From contig NW_019775427.1 of NCBI RefSeq assembly GCF_001039355.2, positions 114,650-178,649 on the forward strand: DNA of 64,000 nucleotides. The letters run 5' to 3'. This DNA comes from Lingula anatina (taxonomy: Eukaryota > Brachiopoda > Lingulata > Lingulida > Lingulidae). Numbering within the stretch: the first letter of the stretch is position 1; every line of letters starts with the position of its first letter. Shown piece by piece: positions 1 through 12,398 of this stretch. The notes under the pieces were generated by a model that was not told the origin of the DNA, did no database searches, and saw only the letters and a list, made by a program, of their open reading frames with translations. The translations under genes were made by a program, and so were the position numbers.

Positions 1-440
1 ACATCTAAGATCTAATAAACGGAATATTAGATCTTAGGTTACATGTATCTACCTAAGATGGTAGGGATTAGCATGTACATTTCTCGTCTTTTATTGAATC
101 AAATCTACATAGTTCCTTTTGGGATGTAATAGTCATATTGAAAGTTAACTCGACGAACTTTCATAAACTCAAGGACCAAAACTGAATAAAAATATCAGAT
201 TTCAGCATCGCTTGAATGTAGTTTTTCAACAATTTTATAAGAATTTACTAAGAACTGTTGTGAGGAACTAGAGACTGCACATTTTACAACGACAAAAAGT
301 GACAACAACACGCAAATACTGCACACATTTTAATCCGTAAACAAACAAGAAAAAGCAGCTTTTCTTTTAGTTAAAGCCTGCATTGGTGTTAAATTTCATG
401 ATTTAGTTAATACATCAGTACACAGGGGTTTCAGTAAATC

Positions 441-985
441 AGCTTATCATCAGATTTAAGGAATGATAAAGAGGTTTGCAGTCCCTCCCTCTCTCAAATG
501 TCTTCTCCAGTCAATGGCAATGAGTTTTTCAAATAAAGTTTAAACTGTAAACTAATCATTGACCTCTTTATGAAGACAAGGTTCATATGATGTAATTGTA
601 GATAACATAACTTAAACATATGATAACGTTACTCTAATTCATAAATCATTTTGAATAATATGCAGACATGTAACCAATAATATGAAAGTTTGATATTGAT
701 ATTGGTTTGATATATATTGATATAACAGTACATATATATTTTGAATAATAAGAAGATGTGAAACCACTGATATATATATATATAATAAATCATTTTGAAT
801 GATATTAAGATAGGAAACCAATAGCATATAAGCTAATCATAAGATATAAGGAATGAAAAGAGGTTTGCAATCCTTATCACCAATGTGTTCTTCAGTCAAA
901 GGCTATGATATTTCAAATAAAGTTTAATCTGTAAACCATTCTTTGACCTCAATAAGAAGACGAGGTTCATATAATGTTATTATAG
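441..985. repeat. Diverged direct duplication, about 390 bp apart
   Basis: The block at about 441-607 recurs at about 829-985 with the same order of landmarks: a stretch ending in rich AAAGAGGTTTGCA, then TTTCAAATAAAGTTTAA, then TGACCTC and AGACRAGGTTCATAT, then TAGATAACATAACT. The tail TAATATGCAGAYATGTAACC follows each copy. Many substitutions separate the copies, so the duplication is old. Confidence 0.7.
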
Positions 986-1502
986 ATAACATAACTAAAG
1001 CCTTGATTATCTTCTCTTTGGTTTGATTTCATAAATTATTCAGAGTAATATGCAGATATGTAACCTATGATATATCATGTATAATTATGTAGCAATATAT
1101 AAATAAGAATTACAAACATGCATGATTTGCATAAATATGTTTAGAGAAATTATCAATTCCATACCTAATCTTTCTTTGGCTATTATCTAATAACATTGAA
1201 AAACAATGCATTAGTACTTCATCAATATTATATTATATTTGTGTGATTTCAATTTGTACCATAACCCACAGTTTTTCAAAGTAAGATAAGAACTTATTGG
1301 CCAATATTCCAAACTCAAAAATACAGATTAATTGTACAATCAATTATACAGATCCAATATTGTATTTTGAGCACCAAGCAGTACTCCATAACTTCAAAAT
1401 GGTAATTTAAGTGTTAGTCATGTTATATTCCCATTATAACACATTCAATACTTAAAATGCAATATTGCACTTTTTAGTCTTTATGATCATACGGTTTATT
1501 TG

Positions 1503-1622
1503 TATCACTTTCTCTCCTAAGCAGTTCAATACACTAAGATTTTCCCTTCTACGATTTACCAGTATCACTTTCCCTCCTAAGGAGTTCGATACGCTAAGAT
1601 TTTCCCTTATCTACTTAGAAAA
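1503..1622. repeat. 60-bp tandem duplication, two copies
   Basis: TATCACTTTCTCTCCTAAG begins at 1503 and TATCACTTTCCCTCCTAAG at 1563, each followed by the same sequence around ACTAAGATTTTCCCTT or GCTAAGATTTTCCCTT. Period is 60 bp with a few substitutions. Confidence 0.75.
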
Positions 1623-2003
1623 TGCAGAAATAAAAAGGTTCATGTTATGAGAAAATACCATCATATCTCAAATATATCAGGGTGAATTTGTTAATCCAAG
1701 CTTATTACTTATCAGCAGCATTTTGGGGGTAAAACTGTTATATGTATCCACTTCAAACACACTTCTCTCACCTGATCAGCTATCAGACATTGTTCTAATG
1801 CCTATTTCATCACAACAATAAGTACTACAATCTGGTACCAGGAACTATTTTGAAAGGCTTATTTCTGATAATATCATTACAGTGTCAAGTTAATGCCTTA
1901 GTTTAATGAAACATCTTAATTAGAAGTTCATATCTCTTATAATAAAATTATATAAACCCCAAATGATGGACCAGAATTGTAGTGCACATCCTGGTCATCA
2001 ACT

Positions 2004-2133
2004 ATGCCAATATCTATTATAATACCTTAGTTATATCAGCAACCCATCCTTATCTCACACCATTAACAATGCCAATATCTATTATAATACCTTAGTTATA
2101 TCAGCAACCCATCCTTATCTCACACCATTAACA
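2004..2133. repeat. 65-bp exact tandem duplication
   Basis: ATGCCAATATCTATTATAAT starts at 2004 and again at 2069. The two 65-bp units look identical base for base, which means the duplication is recent or is an assembly product. Confidence 0.85.
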
Positions 2134-2768
2134 ATGCAGATATATCAACAATAAACACTTCACCACCATGTACGCTGAATGGGTGGGAGGTAACTGTAGT
2201 CACAAGAAAAAAAAAAAAGGGAGATTTTACTCTTATGTGTTTTAATCTTTTAATTTCCTAATACTAAGTATTTTATATTAAAGAAATTGGGAAAGGGCTA
2301 TTTTGCCAAATGTAGACATTTTAATGTATCGAACCCCTCAAATCAAACTGTCTAGGTATTTACAAAAAACATTTGGTAATGAAACATGGTTAACAAAAGC
2401 TTAGCATAATACCAATAAAAGCAAGCAATAGCATGAATAAAGTCATATTTGAAAGCACACTTAAATATGGAAATACCCCCGTAATCACACTATGAGGCTA
2501 GAAGAAGTGTATACTAGTATCTCACATTAAATCGTTTTAAATTTTAATTTTTGGCTCTTGGCACATAAATTTTTGAAAAGGATAAATGAGGTGAAATTAA
2601 AGCTGGATATCTTTCTAATTTGACACAAACTTTTCAAGATTTGAAATAACTGGATATATGATAGTCACTAGCACATAGCATTTGTCCTTGATAGTCCACA
2701 AAAAGCAAAAAAAAAAAAAAAAAAAATCTTTTAAGACTTCTGCACTCCAATGAAAAATGCATGCACAT

Positions 2769-5700
2769 TTAAAATTGGCTTTCAGGATTGGTCATCATTT
2801 TGAGAGTTTCTTTCCAAATATGATCGCAGTGTTTGACTTGAAAGTTTTCTGGGAACCCATCCTCCTGCACCAAAGATGGAATTTCGGGTCCATCTTTGCT
2901 GTCTATATAGGAATAGAGCTGGTGACCTAACCTGATTAGAGATGAAACCAAGACAAGATTAGTGACAAACTGTCTGACATTTCTTTATCTTCTACACAAA
3001 TACAAGCATCTTATTTTAGATCTACATACTAAAGGGCAAAATATAAATGAACTGATTATAAACTTATCAGGCAGCAAGTCAAAAAGTTCATAATTTATAA
3101 CCGCTTTTAATCAAGAAAAATGTGTTATTAAACTGATACCTTTACTAACACTGTTATATTCTTTGAGACAAGTTGATTGATAGTAAAATACAAACACTAC
3201 ATAAGTCTACCCAACTCTCATAAAAACATTTTAAAATGAATGCCCCTGTTACCTGTCATCAGCAATTTCTACAGCATCTTCATCCATGGCCACTTCTCTC
3301 TTGTCACACACATACAGCACAATGAATTCAAACAACTCACAGAGAAAAGTTTCAGTATTCAAGTGTTTTAAGGCCTCTTTCAAAGGAACCACTTGTTCGG
3401 GGCTCAACTTTTCTCTGTAGCGATTGTCCAGGGTATGGAAAGAGTCCTAGAAGAGTTCAAAGGTAAATTGCATGTTACAAAAAAAAAAAAAAAAAAAAAA
3501 AAAAGAAAAGATGAAAATGACTTCTGAGTCAAATCCTTTCCAATCAGAAAACAGCCATAGCCTTGTGTTTAAATATAAGTTATGATAATCTTTATCAAGC
3601 TTTAGATTACTTTACACTATTCAGGTCAAAATTGCAGAAAGAAAAAAGTGGGACTAGCAACCAGGAAGTAATGGTGGATGTAAATTTCAATTTCAGTGAT
3701 TTCATTGGGTACTGCTGTAGAGAAGGACCTACCTGTTTCCTCTTAGTTGAATGTTTGGCCTGTTCATAAGCAAGAACCAGCCACAGTGACTTTACATGGC
3801 TCAGGCTACAGTGCTGTCTTGCCTAAAGATGGTTAAAATACCATGAAACTTTGATCCAATAACTATAATACAGCTTTGTGTATCATAAGTGAAAATGTAA
3901 ATTTTATAACTAATGAATCAAAAATAATTTTTAAGAGGAAAATAAGTCATCTATAAAAACTTATAGGATAAAATGGGAATTTACATGTAAAATCGCTAAA
4001 TACTACAAAACTGTACCTTTGCACTTTTCAATCCAGTCTCTAAGCTTAAAGTATTTTGCATGAATTCTGCAATTTTTGACCCAGGTTCTCCACCAACTGT
4101 TACCAGGAATTCTGCACTCAGATCCAAAGCCACCAGAGAATCTGAGATATCCTGGAAGTCTCGTAGCTCACTAACTATCTGGTGCTTAACTTGGTGGGAC
4201 AATGGTTCCTGCAATTAGAATGGTTCACATTGAAAAAAATTACGACTGCAATTAGAATTTGCTTTTAATACTTTCTGCACAGTTTACATGATATAAGCAG
4301 ATATCTTTCTAGGGTTAAAACCTGTAAATTGTAATTGATACAGAGTAATATTTTCTTTGTGAATATTGGATATAATATAATTTTATGTCAAAGAAAAAGC
4401 ACCTACTTCTGATGAAAATTCCCAAGGCACCTCTGCACAAAAGCCTTACCTGAGGTATCTTCTCTTCCAAGTCTCTGAAGAGTCTAGCATGTGTTGTATC
4501 TTCTCTGAAAGTTATGGTGTCCAACTGAAAAGGAGCAAAAGTCCTCTAATTTTTTTCTCTTTATTTCTTTTCAGTGTGAACAAAATATATGGTTTTACAT
4601 ATCAATTTTTCACACACTAAAAGAATTAGAATAATTTAGACAATCTTTTCATGGAATATTTCACCATATTGCTAAACATCAATAACAACAAAAGGTCAAA
4701 AATGGCATATCTGTATACCTGTCCACCAAGCCTGACTTTCCCTTTTAAAAAACGCTCCTCAATTTGTTTTCCCAGTGCATTGTAATCATACTGCAGTTCT
4801 GATTCTTGCCGTGTGGACCCAGCTGATGTTGGTGATATTTTATATGAATAGTTGCAGCTAGCCAGGATGAGAGGCATCAAGTCGTGCTCAGGGTGGTAGG
4901 AGATTAGGTGTGACACAATCAGGTCTTTTGGTTGGACAACATCTTCAGGTATGGCACTAGTAATATATACAGTATATGCACAACTTAAGATGTTATCTTT
5001 TTTCTGTACTTGCTTAATCCATGACCATTCAGTTACATTTGTTGCGTTAAGTTGGGACATAAATACTCTTCTCCAACTTCCTCTGGTTACTATTACAATA
5101 CTGCATGTTGCAGGATAATTTTCCTTTGAGACAAATTCTCTCCATACTATACAGTCCATATGAATGAAAAGATTGAAATTTATGAAAGTATTTGAATCAC
5201 CAAGAACACTTGCATCTTACATGTACCGTATAGCTAAAAAAAAACACGACTATTGGTACGCGTATGATCGATAACTGATTTAATTCTCGTAAGATTACCA
5301 TCCGCCCCCTTCCTTATGAATAGGTATTACTTTATTAATACAATNCGGCAGCAGTGCCTACTGCTGTGAGCAACATGCGCTGTCCATCGTAATCCCCCTA
5401 TCATTAACACTGTCGGGGACGTGCGCATTAGCGCGTCTGATGTAGACAGCGTGTGCTATTAAAGTGACCGGGGACTTATTAGCTATAGTGTATTTTAAGG
5501 CTCAGAGAGGTGGAGAAAAGAACATATGAGTTGAAGGTAATTTATCTCTAAAAATATAAATAAATAAACTTCAAAACAAAACAAAACAAGCCTGGAATAT
5601 TATACCACCCCCTTACTTTTTTCTGTATTTCCAGTAGTGTTCTTCCAGGAAGTCATTCTGTAGGTTGATAAGATGGCGCACTAGGGCCAGGGAGCACACA

Positions 5701-8486
5701 CCATGACCACGAGAGTTTGGAAGAAGTATGGACAGAGGAGTACTGCCTTCAATCTGCATTCTACATTGCTCTTTAGGTACTCTTAGTATACCATTGGCAA
5801 CTTTAACTCCTGAAAGTTTATCAAAACACTTTGAAAAAAAAAATACAGTAAGGCAAATATACAGACAATTTACAGAGAAAGACTCATTCCTGTTGGTCAA
5901 TTTTAAAATAACATTTTAATCAACATGTTATACATAATTAAATTATCCACTTTTGCAATGGTTATAATGATTGCCTTCCTGGCTGTTTCTGAGTTTGCTA
6001 TTTTACACATTGCTGAGTTCTCAATTTAAACCATCTTTATGGTTAATGTTTGTTTCACACCTGCAACCATGATAATAAAATAAGTCACAAAATTGGGAAG
6101 GTCACTTCCAATAGAAGAATAAGATATAATACAATTCTAACATGTAACACCACCTTGCATAGCACAATATATTGGTTAAAAGAAATGGTGAACATTAACC
6201 AATTATCATGCTATCAATGTACTATAGAGTCTACTAACAAATATTAAATAAAAAAAAACTCACATCTGAAAACAAAAAATACAACAACTTTGATCCGTTG
6301 AATACATGCAGGCATTTACAGTGTGTGTAATGAGATACTAATGACTAGGCTAATTTAAAGGAGAAATCATTATTCCAAGGAAAAAGCCCTTATTTCTTCA
6401 TCTTAAAGTTCAAAACAAAAAAGTACAACAAGACTGCATAAATTTTGAAACTATTTTGTGGAAAATTCTGGCATATTCTTAATATTATATGTGTTAAATC
6501 TACCTTTTGCTGCAATTTCTTCTCTAACTGTATACCAAACCTCTTTGAAGCATTTAATCAAGGTTTGCATCTCCATCTTTTCTGGTCCTGTAAAATATCA
6601 ACATCTTTGCCATCACTGAGATTAAGGCATTCTGTAAACAAATTTAGAAGGTAGATGTCATAATTTTTTTTAAAGATATACCTTAACAACTAATAGTAAA
6701 AGAAATGACTCAAAGGTCCTTACCCTCTACCATCTTTTCAAGCATCTCTTTAATTGTGATACTCATTGCCTCATTCTTGTTAACACGTCTTTGGTGACCC
6801 TGTGAAAGCAGTCGCTGTAGCTTGAGTATGCTGGGAAGGTGGCGCAGCATCCTAAGAGAGTGCTCCTACAATATGCCATAAACAATATAAACTTCCTATT
6901 TAATAATTATAACCTGTGAGTGAAATAATGCTTCTAAAAGTTTACAGTTTCAGGAACAATTGAATTGCTGTTTAGTGCAAGTGCTTGTTTGTTACAGACA
7001 CACTAACTATAAGGGCGCATTCCCATAGATTTTAGATCGATCTATCCCCGTGGGGAGTCTCACTAGATTACTATCAGATAATCTGGCTGAAATGTCCGTC
7101 ACACCTACTACAAGCTATAAGGGGGTAAGTAACTTTCGTGCCCGCTCAGCTGACAGCTATTTAGCGTGAACCCCCAGGGAGTTAGGTCGATCTTGTTGGA
7201 TCAATCTAATCTCTGGGAATGGGGTCTAAGAGCATATGCATGCTGTACCTTCTGTAAGAATGCCTGAAGTATGAGCAGCTGGTGTGGTTTCTGTCCTCTT
7301 CTACTTGTCATGAATTCACTTAACTCCTGTGTGACATTATTAATGGTGATTCGGGAACGGAACCTCCAAACTTCAGGTTCCTCTGCCAGCTTGTCAACCT
7401 GCAGGACATCTCTACCTGTCTCAACTCTCTCTGTCTCATACACTAGCTTTATCAATGGATTGTTACCTACAAATTTGAGCAGACACGCATGTATTTTTTA
7501 TTATCTGTAGAAGTGACATACAAAGAAAAAAAAAACAGTTTTCAGTTGCTCTCATGCATTTACTTGCATGACTGGCATCATATCAACCTGACCACACTTT
7601 CAGTCAGGTAAGACTTAACAAAGCATTTTCAATATATGTCAAATTTACAAAATGTTTGTACATTAAATGTGAGTGAAAAGATGCCTCTGAATATAAGGAA
7701 AGGGTTTGCTTTCCTGCAATATCAAGTAATTCTCTCACCCAGTCTTTCGTCTTTGGCCATGTACTGGTTCGCATTGTTCAATTTATTTTCTAGACCCTAA
7801 AATAAAATAATCTATGTTTAAGTCTTTTCTATTCAATCACTTAAATATTCTTTTTGCTTTCTAGTTTATCTAGTACTATAAACATGGAGCTGTTATGCAC
7901 TGTTTATAAATGATACAAGAGTCTCTTACACTGACAATAGGGGTGATAAAGACTCTAGCAAATTCTGCCTCCCAAGTTTGTCTGGACTGTTTGTTTCCCC
8001 ATCCACTAGATCTATCAGCTAAAAATATACAAATAAAGTTACAAAAACATAAATACCAATTTTATTTTGTGCATGTGCAACAATCTTGTTAGACTAGAGT
8101 ACCTGCATGACTTTTCATATAAACACATTGCCTTCCAGGAATTATATCATAACTTATCATTAATGATTATATGTTCAAAGAAAAGGAGAGAAAGTCGAGC
8201 ATTCAGTGGCTTTTACATACAGCAAGTAAATTGGCAAATTCTTCCAAATGCAGTATACACAAAATCAATTTCCTTGAATCTGTTTTCAAGGACTATGGTC
8301 CTGGGTCCTACCTGATGTCTCAGTTAACAAAATGTTCTGGATGATCATGTGCATCATCAGTACACAGTCTTCTGGGCTCTTGTGAATGGTCCTGCTCAGA
8401 GTTTGTATATCCACCTGCATGTGCTGCCACAGAAAGGTATTCACTCCATTTGCAAGGTTTACACCTTGGATTAAACTCGCAACTCC
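2769..8486 (-). CDS. RNF213: RNF213-like E3 ubiquitin ligase, C-terminal part only
   Basis: Twelve minus-strand exons with GT-AG borders: about 8314-8486, 7738-7795, 7251-7466, 6723-6866, 6506-6588, 5620-5830, 4717-4965, 4450-4526, 4016-4208, 3733-3822, 3253-3446 and 2769-2931 (stop TAA at 2769). The encoded blocks resemble the C-terminal region of RNF213 (mysterin), the giant AAA+/RING E3: FLWQHMQVDIQTLSRTI, GVCSLALVRHLINLQNDF, VQPKDLIVSHLISYHPEHDL, PLILASCNYSY and LQYDYNALGKQIEERFLKG. Phases I checked between the last exons agree. Roughly 600 residues are present of a protein of about 5,000; no Walker motif or RING cysteine cluster is visible. In other animals the family acts in ubiquitination, lipid droplets and antimicrobial defence; that is family knowledge, not evidence from this copy. 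The exon starting near 4965 could begin slightly earlier, since the frame stays open to 5159. Confidence 0.8.
7018..7222. mobile_element. Probable MITE with imperfect terminal inverted repeats
   Basis: CATTCCCATAGATTTTAGAT near 7018 is matched in inverse orientation by a segment ending CTAATCTCTGGGAATG near 7222. The 200-bp element has no coding capacity and is more GC-rich than the surrounding intron. It sits between two RNF213-like exons, close to the donor at 7250. Mismatches in the repeats make the call tentative. Confidence 0.45.
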
Positions 8487-9076
8487 CTGCAATGATGTTA
8501 AAATGTGAGAACAGAATGTGAGAGAATTGTGTAAATTTGTATAATTGCTGTGTGAACAGATTTCTTATATAAGTATATGGTTAGAATATATAATTTAGAT
8601 ATTGAGATGTAAATTTCCCTAACTGCTAATTTTAAATTAAAATTGTGACAAATCTTATTAAGTTATAAGATATTTTTGTGCTTCAACTAAATACATTCAG
8701 ACATTAGCCGTAAACATACAATTATTCCTTGCAAAGTAATGTGTATCCACAGTCCATATGTTCAGTTTAGTATGTATGGTATACATACCGTACTAGGATT
8801 AAGAATGTGTACATTTACCCCGTGGACCATTTGAAGATTACACTGAGATTAATGCGGTGGAAAATACAATAGGGAGAGTGTATAATGATAGGGTCGCTAA
8901 ACGATTGTTGACGGCATATAGTAACTAACCTAATCCCCTGGTCGCCTGGGTAGCCACGCCCCCTTAGAGTACTTATGTAAACAAACGGTCTCCCGTAGCG
9001 AACTATCCTTTTGTTCAACAGCTTCACGCGTGCAGCTGATTATGTATGTAGTGACACTATAGCTAACTGCATATAA

Positions 9077-9268
9077 ATTTGTGCTAGCTGTTATTTGATT
9101 CATTCTGCTGTGTCGGATGTTGTGGATCAGCCCACTGGTTCGTTGACTTATGTTTTTCTGAAGATTGGTGGTGCAGATTTTGAGTGCTTAATTATTTACC
9201 CTCCTTCTAACAAGAGAAAGGGGAAGGGAAATAAAAAGAGAGTGTCAAATGAAACGGGTAATGAGTAA
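9077..9268 (+). other. Unassigned terminal-exon-like ORF
   Basis: A 64-codon plus-strand frame is open from an upstream stop at 9074 to TAA at 9266-9268 and reads as a plausible protein: DQPTGSLTYVFLKIGG, then FECLIIYPPSNKRKGKGNKK. AATAAA follows at about 9290. A possible acceptor AG lies at 9086-9087. There is no obvious start Met and no matching upstream exon. It may be the last exon of a lost gene or a retrocopy fragment. I do not recognise the family. Confidence 0.3.
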
Positions 9269-9269
9269 T

Positions 9270-11610
9270 ACATTACATTAAATAAAGGGACTCGCGGTGG
9301 AAGAAACGATAGACTGTTTTGCATCAAGGTATGCCATTATAATCCGACATGACCCATAACATGATCCATAACATGACTCATTGTTGTATGCCTTATATTT
9401 GTGCCGACTAATATTTTACTCTCGTTCATTTCGTGAAACTATTTCCTTAAAATAAAGTTTTGCCTGTATAAATTAACTTTGTGACATGAAGTAATTAATA
9501 AAACGCGCCTGTTGAAAAGGGGGCTTTTTGTAACTAATAAAGTTTCACTATTCAGAAAAATATCGTCGCCGTTCGTCGCCGCTACCTTCAGGAAAGCGTA
9601 CCCTCCGCGTGGATCACCGGCATTTTTGATTATCTGACAAATTAGGGCAATTTACGTTTTCGCTAATAATTCTGAATTTACTAACATTTTGGACTAAATT
9701 CGATGTCAGATTCATAGCAATGACGGAGAGCCGTCAGAGTAACGTACTGTTTAATTTTCTAAACTAATCAAACTAGAACGCGTGGCGATAAAATGTGTCG
9801 CTAGATAATCAACACTCAGCGAAATGCACCTAGTGACTATATTCAATGTGCCGTCACTTAAAATGTGTCGCTAGATCTTGTAAACACTCAGCGAAATGCA
9901 CCTAGTGACTATATTCAATGTGCCGTCACTTAATTGCTTTCTCGATTTCATTAATTGACGATAGTAATTGCAGATAACAAGGAAGAGTCGAGGAAATGCT
10001 GAAGACAAAACAACGTCGGGTCTTTGTGTGACTTTCTCCCTAAACACTTTTTATGTTGCTGTCAAAGAAAAAGGAGACTAGATAGCGATTATTTAAACCA
10101 CTGCTGCTGCTTTTGCAGGTAGACTTCCTCGTTTATCATTTAAAGGCTCCCCTCCCCCAGCAGACCCAACTTGATGCATGTACGTCTTGGTAGCTATAGT
10201 ACAGATCTTGGTTCAAGTAATGAAAGGTTTAACCCTCATCCACAAGGAAATGGAACCCTACGTAAACCCTGAAACCGGGCCTCAGAGGCCCGGTGTACCA
10301 TGAAAATCTGACTCCCCCCAAAAAACATTCAAAAATCTAATTTAATTTGAGTAAATGACTATGATCTTGTAGTANGAAAGTAATGAAAGGTTTAAGCACA
10401 AAACGATAATTTGAGGCTATTTTTTCATTCAAGACAAAATAAAGTATCTATGGTGTGTGACAATAGGGACTTTACAAAGCTTAATTTGTCCTTAAATATA
10501 TATTCCAGTAGCATAGGCGAGCGACGTACAGGGGTATATATATATATTAAACATATATATAATAAAGCAGTCATTTATTGACGCTCTATCCATAAAATTT
10601 TCTCCAAGTGGGCTTCTCAATATCGCTGACTAATCTATTTCTATTTAGGCACTTCAAATGCAAAATGAAGGACATACAGTGATCTATTGTGTTCAGCACC
10701 CAGAAAACAAGGTTACACATTTATATCGGCAACACCGTTGTTCTCTGCTTGAGTTTGCCAATGTTTCGCCTAACAAGAAGCAAAGAAGGGAAACGCCACG
10801 ATGCTTATGAAATTCATTCCTTTTCATATTTCAATAGACGGTTAAATTCAGTCAAGTTTTTGTAACGAACATACCTAGTTGTTGATCACCCTGTGAACCT
10901 CACTTTCTTATTAACTGGCAAGACATAAACGTCCTGTCAGTAAATAAGTAATAATTAACTCAAATTAATCACAATTAGTTGTCACTCAGAGGATAGCACC
11001 AAGTGTACGGCAGCATTTACCCTCTTATCAATGACACGAGAACTAAATCTTACAATCATATGGCCGTTATGTCTAGCAATTATCTCTATGTAAATTCCAC
11101 TACTGGCTGATTGATCAAAACAAACAAAATATATTCAATTTTTGAAAAATGTCATGACCAGGTGCTGGAAAAACACACGTGTAAAACTTGATAATAGATT
11201 TAAAGTCATCCACAAACTGTAGGATAACAGAGTTATTTGTGATTATGTCAGGGGCTTTACAATGTAGAAAAGTCACGCCCCTGTGACTTTATCATTGATG
11301 TCTGGTCAGATGTTAAACCCTGCGAATATTTGTCTCATTAACGTTCACTTACGGTTCTCAATCTATGCTAGGACATTTTTTACAGTTCTAATGGTGTTCC
11401 TGAATGAAGATCAAAAACTAGGTAAGCATAGCCTTCCAGTATTATCATTTGACAGTATATGATCATTTGAGGCGGTTGTTCCATTAATTATACCAAGTTA
11501 GTTTCCTGAAATAAGAGAAAATGAATAATTATAAAATCCATCCCAAATCTATTTTCAATACTAGTAACCGGGCTTATGTGATTGTTATTGTTGTTATTGT
11601 TCTAACTTGT
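9270..11610. other. Gene-free region
   Basis: No supported exon is visible. Besides the tandem duplication at 9790-9931 it holds a 10-bp-arm palindrome at 10274-10294 (ACCGGGCCTC, one base, GAGGCCCGGT), and a single N at 10375. The 18 bases AAGTAATGAAAGGTTTAA occur both near 10215 and just after the N near 10378. This is where upstream exons of the RNF213-like gene would be expected; I found none. Confidence 0.5.
9790..9931. repeat. About 70-bp tandem duplication
   Basis: AAAATGTGTCGCTAGAT starts both units (about 9790 and 9860), followed by the shared ACACTCAGCGAAATGCACCT and CTATATTCAATGTGCCGTCA. The units differ only in the short segment after CTAGAT. Confidence 0.8.
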
Positions 11611-11883
11611 ATATGTCAAAGACCCGGACCAAATCTAGTCCCATGCATAAAAAGCCCAGACCCTATGTTTATTACGCCCTGGCTGGACCCATTCTTAATG
11701 GTGTCTTTGCATTGTTAACAGCATAATGAGCAAGTTAAATGACCAAGTTAATTGACCAAGTTAATTGGCCAAGCTGCCAGTTTGTTTGTATGACAAGTGC
11801 AGGATATGTCTTAGGGCGTAATAAACATAGTGTCTGGGCTTTTTATGCATAGGACTAGATTTGATCCGGGCCTTTGACATATA
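11611..11883. mobile_element. Non-coding inverted-repeat element (MITE), arms about 70 bp
   Basis: The left arm starting TGTCAAAGACCCGGACCAAA (11614) and continuing through CATGCATAAAAAGCCCAGAC is repeated in inverse orientation on the right, ending GATTTGATCCGGGCCTTTGA near 11878. Both ends abut TA-rich DNA, so a TA target duplication (Tc1/mariner type) is likely. The spacer contains short direct repeats of GACCAAGTTAATT. A short ORF at 11521-11718 is only a reading of the left arm. Confidence 0.75.
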
Positions 11884-12398
11884 TACAGTATGTTTTTACT
11901 GTAAATCTCGGTTATCTTTACAAAACCCTCTATTTTTCTTACTTATTTTTTTATTATTTTTATACCTTAATTACTAATATAATGAAGGACATGGGGAAGA
12001 TAAATGTAAAATTTAACGTGTTTTTCCTTAATAGAAAACATTTTATAAATAGATAAATGAACCCCCCCCCCACCTTATGGGTCACTATTATCCCCAGGAG
12101 CGGATTCAGAGATATTTTCTGACAGTATTTCAAATAATCTTTGTTGAACCATCTTCCATTTCAGATTGTCTTCCAACAGAAAAAAATAGATACCCGTCAA
12201 TGTTAACTGACCGGAAGACCCACAAGACGGTCTCAATCCGCCTCTGATCTCCGCCGTCTCCACTCGGCTGGGATATGCTGAATATGCTGGTGAGCTTCCA
12301 GTAACCCCCTTAACACAAGATGTAAGTGCGCTTTACCGGGTAATCAACCTTTAATCAAACTTAAGTGTCTCAAGAGCTGAGAGATAACTTATAGTGCG

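Larger units (their letters stand above)
1..2768. other. Gene-free AT-rich flank with local duplications
   Basis: No convincing coding exon is seen in either strand. The stretch holds a diverged direct duplication (about 441-607 and 829-985), a 60-bp tandem duplication near 1503-1622, a 65-bp exact tandem duplication at 2004-2133, short AT-rich repeats (640-800) and homopolymer A runs near 2207 and 2709. The part nearest 2768 is downstream of the RNF213-like stop codon and probably includes its 3' UTR, although I see no clear polyadenylation signal on the minus strand. Confidence 0.6.

Noticed and set aside
8815-9027. Minus ORF upstream of the RNF213-like exons as a possible further exon
   Set aside because: No resemblance to RNF213 and no suitable splice sites.
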